Below, one piece after another: positions 59,195 to 64,000 of a stretch of DNA of 64,000 nt. The position numbers and the translations under genes were made by a program. Below the pieces are notes generated by a model. The model was not told the origin of the DNA. It ran no database searches and was given only the letters and a program-made list of their open reading frames with translations. The stretch's first letter is position 1. Every line of letters begins with the position of its first letter. The DNA comes from JBBIPA01 sp963820495 (GTDB lineage Bacteria > Chloroflexota > Dehalococcoidia > GIF9 > UBA5629): positions 372,001 to 436,000 of the forward strand of contig CAWGAF010000002.1 of assembly GCA_963820495.1 (NCBI GenBank). The letters run 5' to 3'.

Positions 59195-60586
59195 ATGAAC
59201 GAATATCCAAGTAAAAGCTCTGTTTTAATTATAGCTACATTAAGCTCCTTTTTATCTCCGTATATGAGTGCTGCTCTCAATATCGCGTTACCACAGATAG
59301 GGGACGAGCTTAACATGGATGCCATTTCTTTGAGTTGGGTTGCTACGGCATACCTTTTGGCTTCGGTGGCTTTTATGGTACCTTTCGGAAGAATAGCAGA
59401 TATTTATGGTAGGAAGAAAATTTTTACTTGGGGAATAATCATTTTTACCGTGGCATCGCTTCTTCTGGTAGTGGCAAATTCAGCTATTATGTTGATTGTT
59501 TTAAGGTTTGTGCAGGGAATTGGAGGCGCCATGGTATTTAGCATTGGATTGGCTATATTAACTTCGGTATATCCTGTAGGTGAGAGAGGTAGAGTCGTGG
59601 GAATAAATGTGGCTTCAGTATATTTAGGTCTTTCTTTAGGTCCGTTTCTTGGTGGTTTGCTGACTCAATATTTTGGCTGGAGGAGCATTTTTCTAGTAAA
59701 TATACCTTTGGGGCTAATTGTAATTTCCCTTATTTTCTGGAAGCTAAAAGGCGAGTGGGTGGAGGCGAAGGGGGAGCAATTTGATATTGTAGGCTCGATA
59801 ATATATTGCCTGATGCTTATAGTCATAGTATATGGTTTTACTTCCTTACCGGAAATGCTTGGTGTATGGCTGATTGTAGTGGGTATCGTAGGGTTTGTAG
59901 TATTCGTTATATGGGAGATAAGGGCTAAAAGCCCTGTTTTAGAGATTAGCATTTTCAGGGAAAATAGGGTTTTTGTTTTTTCCTGTTTGGCGGCATTAAT
60001 AAATTACGGTGCTACGTTTGCTGTGGGATTCCTATTAAGCCTTTATCTACAATATATCAAAGGATTTAGCCCGCAAAATGCTGGCTTTATTTTAGTGTCT
60101 CAACCTATTGTACAGGCTATATTTTCGCCTCTTGCCGGCAGAATTTCAGATAGAATTCAGCCGCGTGTAGTCGCCTCAGCGGGGATGACTTGTACCGTAA
60201 TAGGGTTGTTGATATTTGTCTTTTTAAGTGAGGAGACAGTTTTGCCGGTGATAATAACCAGTCTGATTCTGCTTGGTTTTGGCTTTGCCCTTTTTGTCAC
60301 TCCTAATACAAATGCTGTTATGGGCTCTGTAGAAAAGAAATTCTATGGTGTGGCATCGGCAACTTTGTCCACAATGCGACAGATTGGCATGATACTGAGT
60401 ATGGTGATAGTTATGCTGCTATTTGCTTTATATATAGGTAGGGTTCAGATAACGCCGGAATATTATGCTGCATTTTTGCAAAGTGTTAGGATGGCTTTTA
60501 TAATCTCCGCTATTCTGTGTTTCTTTGGCATATTTGCATCGCTGGCAAGAGGCAAAGTAAGCGAAGTTAACCAACAAAACCACTGA
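59195..60586 (+). CDS. MFS transporter, DHA2 (EmrB/QacA) type
   Basis: A 463-residue, roughly 14-helix MFS exporter. Motif A VPFGRIADIYGRKKIF (about 62-77) and motif C-like GLSLGPFLGGLLTQYFGWR (about 147-165) are the DHA2 features. Helices 5 and after include the extra pair of the 14-TMS subfamily. It would expel drugs or metabolites by proton antiport. No regulator or membrane-fusion partner is adjacent. Confidence 0.92.
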   Translation: MNEYPSKSSVLIIATLSSFLSPYMSAALNIALPQIGDELNMDAISLSWVATAYLLASVAFMVPFGRIADIYGRKKIFTWGIIIFTVASLLLVVANSAIMLIVLRFVQGIGGAMVFSIGLAILTSVYPVGERGRVVGINVASVYLGLSLGPFLGGLLTQYFGWRSIFLVNIPLGLIVISLIFWKLKGEWVEAKGEQFDIVGSIIYCLMLIVIVYGFTSLPEMLGVWLIVVGIVGFVVFVIWEIRAKSPVLEISIFRENRVFVFSCLAALINYGATFAVGFLLSLYLQYIKGFSPQNAGFILVSQPIVQAIFSPLAGRISDRIQPRVVASAGMTCTVIGLLIFVFLSEETVLPVIITSLILLGFGFALFVTPNTNAVMGSVEKKFYGVASATLSTMRQIGMILSMVIVMLLFALYIGRVQITPEYYAAFLQSVRMAFIISAILCFFGIFASLARGKVSEVNQQNH

Positions 60587-60624
60587 AATTCTTTCTCTAA
60601 TGTTTATTTCTGTAACTTACTGTT

Positions 60625-61176
60625 TTAGTCCAAAGTGAACTGCCACTTGCAGCAGATTCTGCCTTTGTTTTTCCTAGGAGGCGATTTAAGGCATTTCACT
60701 GCTATGTTTGGATTGAAGAAGTGAGCGTAATCTTTTAGTATTTTAGGCTCAACGATGTTGCAAATTTGGTCTTCTCTACCTTCGCCCTCCTTTTCTAGGG
60801 CGTTTAAGGTAGGACAATCAGTGACTGTAAGTATGGCGCTGTTTTTATTCCTGAATTCAAATTTGCTTTCGATGACACGAAACCAGGGGCTTATCTGCAT
60901 CCCCTTGACGAGAGCAGCGATATCTTTTCCCTGAATATTAAGCAGTTTAGTAATTCTGGCCAGTTCATATTTCCCAACCTTATCCCAGACCTCTATATCA
61001 CAGGCTAAAGCCTCCTCATTGCTAAATCTCTCCTTTATGGTGAGATACCAGAATCCGTCTAATGCCATGTAAAACCGGGAGTACAGTTTTAATAACTCGA
61101 CCAATGTGTTATGGGAGAAGTCGGTAAGTTTTAGATCAGGCATAGGTTCGCCGCTGTAATCAGATAATTTGTTCAC
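60625..61176 (-). CDS. DUF6125-like hypothetical protein
   Basis: A 183-residue soluble protein. LVELLKLYSRFYMALDGFWY (about 29-48) and the cysteine-containing LTVTDCPTLNALEKEGEGRE (about 115-134), then PKILKDYAHFFNP, resemble the DUF6125 / L-2-amino-thiazoline-4-carboxylate hydrolase-like family, from memory. Substrate unknown. It follows selD by 16 bases and is probably co-transcribed. Confidence 0.7.
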   Translation of the reverse strand: MNKLSDYSGEPMPDLKLTDFSHNTLVELLKLYSRFYMALDGFWYLTIKERFSNEEALACDIEVWDKVGKYELARITKLLNIQGKDIAALVKGMQISPWFRVIESKFEFRNKNSAILTVTDCPTLNALEKEGEGREDQICNIVEPKILKDYAHFFNPNIAVKCLKSPPRKNKGRICCKWQFTLD

Positions 61177-61192
61177 TGTAGTCTTTCTGGCT

Positions 61193-62242
61193 TTACTCTA
61201 TTAGCAGTTTTCCCGAAGGTTTGCTGATAACTTCTCCGATGATAGCCGAATCTCGTAGTCTGGCTTTATGCAATTTATCCAGTAACGGTTCTGCTGCCTT
61301 TTTCGCTAAAGCAATCAGCAAACCCCCTGAAGTTTGAGGGTCAAAAAGGATATCTTTCATATGGTCGGCTATCTCAGCTGCGAACTCGACCATGTTGCTG
61401 TAAAATGCTCTGTTCCTTTGCAGACCGCCAGGGCACATACCTTTATTGGCGAAATCTTTAGCTTCGGCAAAAAATGGGACTGAAGCTGAGCTAATTTTTA
61501 TGCCTACCTGACTATTCTGGGCTATCTGTTGGGTATGACCGATAAATCCGAAGCCGGTTATATCAGTGCAGGCGTGGACTTCAAACTTCTGCATTAATTC
61601 CGAAGCCTCCTTGTTTAGAGAAGCCATGGATTTGGTGACTTTGTCTATTGTCTTTTTGTCTGCTAATCCTGCCTTTAGAGCGGTGTTTATGATTCCGGTT
61701 CCCAGTGGCTTGGTCAGTATCAGTTTGTCTCCAACTCTGGCTCCGGAGTTAGTTAGCATCTTTTTGGGGTGTACTGTTCCTGTCACCGAAAGCCCGTATT
61801 TCAATTCATTGTCGTCGATACTATGCCCGCCGAGCAATACTACGCTGGCCTCTCTCATCTTATCTATCCCACCCTTAAGAATATCTTGAAGCACTGATAT
61901 ATCCAGAGTCTTTGAAGGGAAGCAAACTATGTTCATGGCTGTTAACGGCTTACCGCCCATAGCATAAACGTCGCTCAGTGCGTTGGCAACAGCAATCTGG
62001 CCGAAGGCATAGGGGTCATCGACTATAGGTGTGAAGAAATCGATGGTCTGGATAATAGCCAGGTCATCGCTCAGTTTATAGACACCGGCATCGTCAAGAA
62101 TATCCATGCCTCGAATTACGTTTTTGTCAGTTAGCAAAGGTAAGCCGCACAAAGCTTTGTTCAGGTCGCCCGGACCTAACTTAGAAGCTCAGCCAGCACC
62201 GCTGACAGTCTGGGTTAATTGGGGATGTGCCTTCTCAGCCAA
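61193..62242 (-). CDS. selD: selenide, water dikinase, itself a selenoprotein (UGA-encoded Sec at residue 18)
   Basis: A 349-residue SelD that makes selenophosphate from selenide and ATP. A plain ORF begins only at 62152; the frame continues upstream through TGA 62189-62191, giving QLTQTVSGAG-U-ASKLGPGDL and then CGLPLLTDKNV. The Sec occupies the position of the catalytic Cys in GCGCKL/GCAAKL-type SelD. TTG 62242 is the start, with AAAGGAG four bases before. Downstream motifs are DDAGVYKL, YAFGQIAVANALSDVYAMGG and TDITGFGFIGH, plus DPQTSGGLLIALA near the end. A SECIS-like hairpin follows the UGA. It precedes a DUF6125 gene by 16 bases. Confidence 0.9.
62161..62179 (-). promoter_or_regulatory. 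SECIS-like hairpin in selD mRNA
   Basis: Starting 9 bases after the UGA on the minus strand, TTAGGTC pairs with GACCTGA (7 bp with one G-U) around a CGGGC loop. A guanine in the first two loop positions and this distance (loop about 17-21 bases past UGA) match bacterial SECIS elements bound by SelB. Confidence 0.7.
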
Positions 62243-62326
62243 TTGTCTCCTTTACATAATTTTAATTGGGTATCAACCCTAATGCTTATTTGTATTCTAG
62301 CATCGGCAGAGTCTTTCAAGCAAAAA

Positions 62327-62344
62327 TGAGCTTGTTGCGAAACT
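62327..62344 (+). repeat. left arm of 18-bp inverted repeat
   Basis: TGAGCTTGTTGCGAAACT, repeated perfectly in reverse complement at 63843-63860, 1.5 kb away. Short A-runs lie just outside both ends. It looks like a pair of element ends. Confidence 0.75.
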
Positions 62345-62351
62345 ACTCTTT

Positions 62352-62651
62352 TCATCGTTCTAACACCCAGAATCGCAAAGCTATTACCCAAAACGAAACC
62401 ATCTGTAAGCCAAAAAAGGTCACAGCCGCCAGTTGCCATCGGGGGTCTTGTGTCGAAAGCCAAGCAACCGCTGACATGGTTGCAATTACTCCGAAAGCCA
62501 CTGGGAAATATACAAGTCGTCTCCTAAGACTTTTTCTTTTCACAACAGATAGATGATTGCCACTTATAGTTTGCCCAATTACAACTCCTGTTAATCCGAC
62601 AAATGTAGTAGAAGCGACAATAATTGCCATCATAAGTTCAACGTGATGCAC
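62352..62651 (-). CDS. small membrane protein, unrecognised
   Basis: A 99-residue protein with three hydrophobic segments (about 7-28, 47-66 and 72-94) and a basic KRKSLRRR loop between the first two. The GTG start at 62651 is supported by GGGAGG seven bases upstream. It overlaps the end of a small HTH ORF by 14 bases, so the two are coupled. No family is recognised. It lies just inside the left arm of the inverted repeat. Confidence 0.6.
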   Translation of the reverse strand: MHHVELMMAIIVASTTFVGLTGVVIGQTISGNHLSVVKRKSLRRRLVYFPVAFGVIATMSAVAWLSTQDPRWQLAAVTFFGLQMVSFWVIALRFWVLER

Positions 62652-62799
62652 TTGATGTCCTCCCTTTTGTTTTAATAAGTTCGACCTCCCATTTTGGAAT
62701 AAGAACCTCCTTTCCTTCTTTCAACCATCTCCAAATAGTTATACGATTAATACCCAACTCTCTTGCGACCTGAGTTTCCGTAAAGAAAAAATCCGAGAT
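62638..62799 (-). CDS. small excisionase/MerR-like helix-turn-helix ORF, possibly N-terminally truncated
   Basis: A 53-codon frame reads FFFTETQVARELGINRITIW, then RWLKEGKEVLIPKWEVELIK, a clear HTH of the excisionase/MerR-like class (ELGINRITIWRWLKEG is helix-turn-helix). No ATG, GTG or TTG is available. The only sited start is ATC 62799, seven bases after GGGAGG, so the gene either uses a rare start or has lost its start at the junction with the transposase relic upstream. It overlaps the downstream membrane protein by 14 bases. Confidence 0.5.
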   Translation of the reverse strand: MSDFFFTETQVARELGINRITIWRWLKEGKEVLIPKWEVELIKTKGRTSSASR

Positions 62800-62816
62800 T
62801 TTCGACCCTCCCTGAG

Positions 62817-63023
62817 ATGCTTGACATGAGCAGAACCTCTATTGAGCGTATTTTCAGTAGGCTCAAAGGACACAGGCGACTGAACAACATTACTGTTTGT
62901 CGTATTCGTAAAGTAACAGTTCATTGTTTTCTTTCGCTCATTGTTGTTCAAGCACAGGCCTTGCATTCCATCTTAAGAAATCAATCAAACTCCATTCGAC
63001 AATGTGTTAATAGCATTGCATAA
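62817..63023 (+). pseudogene. transposase C-terminal relic (DDE type)
   Basis: 68 codons read RTSIERIFSRLKGHRRLNNI, then RIRKVTVHCFLSLIVVQAQA, the C-terminal tail of an IS4/IS5-like DDE transposase including the last catalytic Glu context (SIERIFSRLK). The N-terminal two thirds are missing. It runs opposite to the neighbouring genes. Confidence 0.7.
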
Positions 63024-63077
63024 GAATCTACAATCGTGAGAATCCATATTTGTTTAGAGATACGCTCATAAAGCTGG

Positions 63078-63818
63078 TCAAGTCTGAGAACCTTCCTTAT
63101 CGGAATCTTGTTGCGTCGCCATCTTCAATGCAAGCTTAACAATATCGATTTTAGAGTCTATGGCATCTATAAAGACTTCTTCACAGTTATCTATTTTTGC
63201 CTTTATAATTTTAAGTAAACTAGCATCAATATCACATTTACTAATTATCTGATCCATATTTTCTGCACGCATTTTTGATGTGATAACACTAACTTGCTTA
63301 ACATCTTTAATTTTCAATTTCAACTCTGCTATTTTGGTTGGGGCTTTGATAATCAATACACTATGATGATAATTCCATTGAATAGTAGGGATACCACTCA
63401 TTTTGGTTATATCTTGCACATTTCCACATAAAACGGTTACGATGTCCAGATTAATAAATGAAATTAAGGTAGTAATATATCTTGCTGAATCTGTTCCCTT
63501 ATTATTAATAATCAGTCTACAATCAAAAGAATCGTCTGGATAAACAGTAAATATTTGATAATGCATAGACAATTTGGGCTTTTTAAACCCTGATTTATTA
63601 TTGACCTTCTGTCTTTGTAAATCAAAATAAGTTAAGAACGCAGCAATAAAAAAACCAATAAACAGCAGCACCCAGAACGTATATGGCGGTGGTGTATAGT
63701 TCATGCCAAACCACCTTTCAGCGATATCAAATGGGTCTGATGCGATAGCTGGAATAAGCCAATAAATACGTTTGAGAATACCCAACAGAAAAACGCCGAG
63801 GGTTCTAAAGAAATCCAT
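63078..63818 (-). CDS. membrane-anchored hypothetical protein
   Basis: A 246-residue protein with hydrophobic segments at about 3-26 and 46-66 followed by a soluble beta-rich domain (about 85-245). The domain is AT-rich in codon use, unlike the neighbours, consistent with transfer. No recognised motif and no cysteine pattern. It lies just inside the right arm of the inverted repeat; start ATG 63818 lacks a clear ribosome binding site. Confidence 0.55.
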   Translation of the reverse strand: MDFFRTLGVFLLGILKRIYWLIPAIASDPFDIAERWFGMNYTPPPYTFWVLLFIGFFIAAFLTYFDLQRQKVNNKSGFKKPKLSMHYQIFTVYPDDSFDCRLIINNKGTDSARYITTLISFINLDIVTVLCGNVQDITKMSGIPTIQWNYHHSVLIIKAPTKIAELKLKIKDVKQVSVITSKMRAENMDQIISKCDIDASLLKIIKAKIDNCEEVFIDAIDSKIDIVKLALKMATQQDSDKEGSQT

Positions 63819-63842
63819 ATCCCTATTCTACCACTGCAAGAG

Positions 63843-63860
63843 AGTTTCGCAACAAGCTCA
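63843..63860 (-). repeat. right arm of 18-bp inverted repeat
   Basis: Reverse complement of 62327-62344 without mismatch. Together the arms bound 1.53 kb holding a transposase relic and three ORFs. Confidence 0.75.
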
Positions 63861-63954
63861 AAAATATTCAATAAGCCATTGAGATTAATCTTGTCCTGAA
63901 TAAGCTAAAGAGGAGTTTGATAAAATGTTGACGGTTTATTTTTAACATATATCT

Positions 63955-64000
63955 TGATATAGTAGAATACTTGGGTATGATAAAAGATGAGCTTCGGCGT
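63955..64000 (+). other. possible start of a gene leaving the window
   Basis: An extended -10 TGATATAGT (63955-63963) is followed by ATG 63977 (MIKDELRR to the edge). Only eight codons are visible, so this stays tentative. The rest of 63819-63954 shows no gene. Confidence 0.25.

Overview
The window looks like chromosome of a mesophilic member of the Chloroflexota, most likely Dehalococcoidia or a close relative. This is inferred from gene content, not from a placed marker. The clues are an archaeal-type NrpR nitrogen regulator, archaeal-type LeuC/LeuD with citramalate synthase, corrinoid methyltransferases with a RACo-type activator, an unlinked 23S rRNA gene, and moderate GC with many GTG/TTG starts. 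Three coordinates bear on gene quality: the 23S gene occupies 24613-27580, and two homopolymer frameshifts lie at about 23862-23870 and 54023-54025.

Layout. Positions 1-11.9 kb hold hydrolases, an RmuC protein, an NrpR-HisF-glutamate-synthase-like operon, an esterase-DedA pair, and a plsX-DegV-DUF3795 operon behind a clear promoter/operator. Positions 12-21 kb hold a corrinoid protein/UroD-type methyltransferase pair, an acyl-CoA dehydrogenase, an aquaporin, a CocE/NonD hydrolase and a menaquinone-type prenyltransferase/methyltransferase pair. Positions 21-24.45 kb form an AT-rich accessory insert: a GHKL (HSP90/MORC-like) ATPase gene cut by an IS3-family element, followed by a PD-(D/E)xK-type nuclease ORF. 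Initiator tRNA-Met and 23S rRNA follow on the minus strand.

Positions 27.7-45.2 kb hold guaA, tsaC, rpiB and then a collinear branched-chain amino acid cluster (ilvD, ilvB, ilvN, ilvC, leuA, leuC, leuD, leuB, cimA). It is interrupted by an oppositely oriented acetyl-CoA synthetase and a cyclic-nucleotide-binding protein. Together these genes give pyruvate-based synthesis of valine, leucine and isoleucine, with isoleucine made by the citramalate route. An ArsA-like ATPase and an archease-RtcB-SagB-like operon follow.

Positions 48.9-52.2 kb look like a decayed integrated element at tRNA-Lys: an integrase relic lies at the tRNA 3' end, and a degenerate copy of the tRNA 3' half lies at the other side. 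An aminotransferase, a ruined metallo-beta-lactamase-fold gene and a tiny zinc-ribbon gene lie in between. Positions 52.2-64 kb hold a GNAT enzyme, a frameshifted glycogen phosphorylase, a methyltetrahydrofolate methyltransferase/RACo/MetH-activation-like operon, an MFS exporter, and selD read through an in-frame UGA (selenocysteine). The window ends with a 1.5 kb segment bounded by 18-bp inverted repeats that contains a transposase relic.

The observations most worth following are the selenoprotein SelD with its SECIS-like hairpin, the IS-split GHKL-ATPase/nuclease gene (a plausible defence system), the dyad operator on the plsX promoter, and the archaeal-style nitrogen operon.
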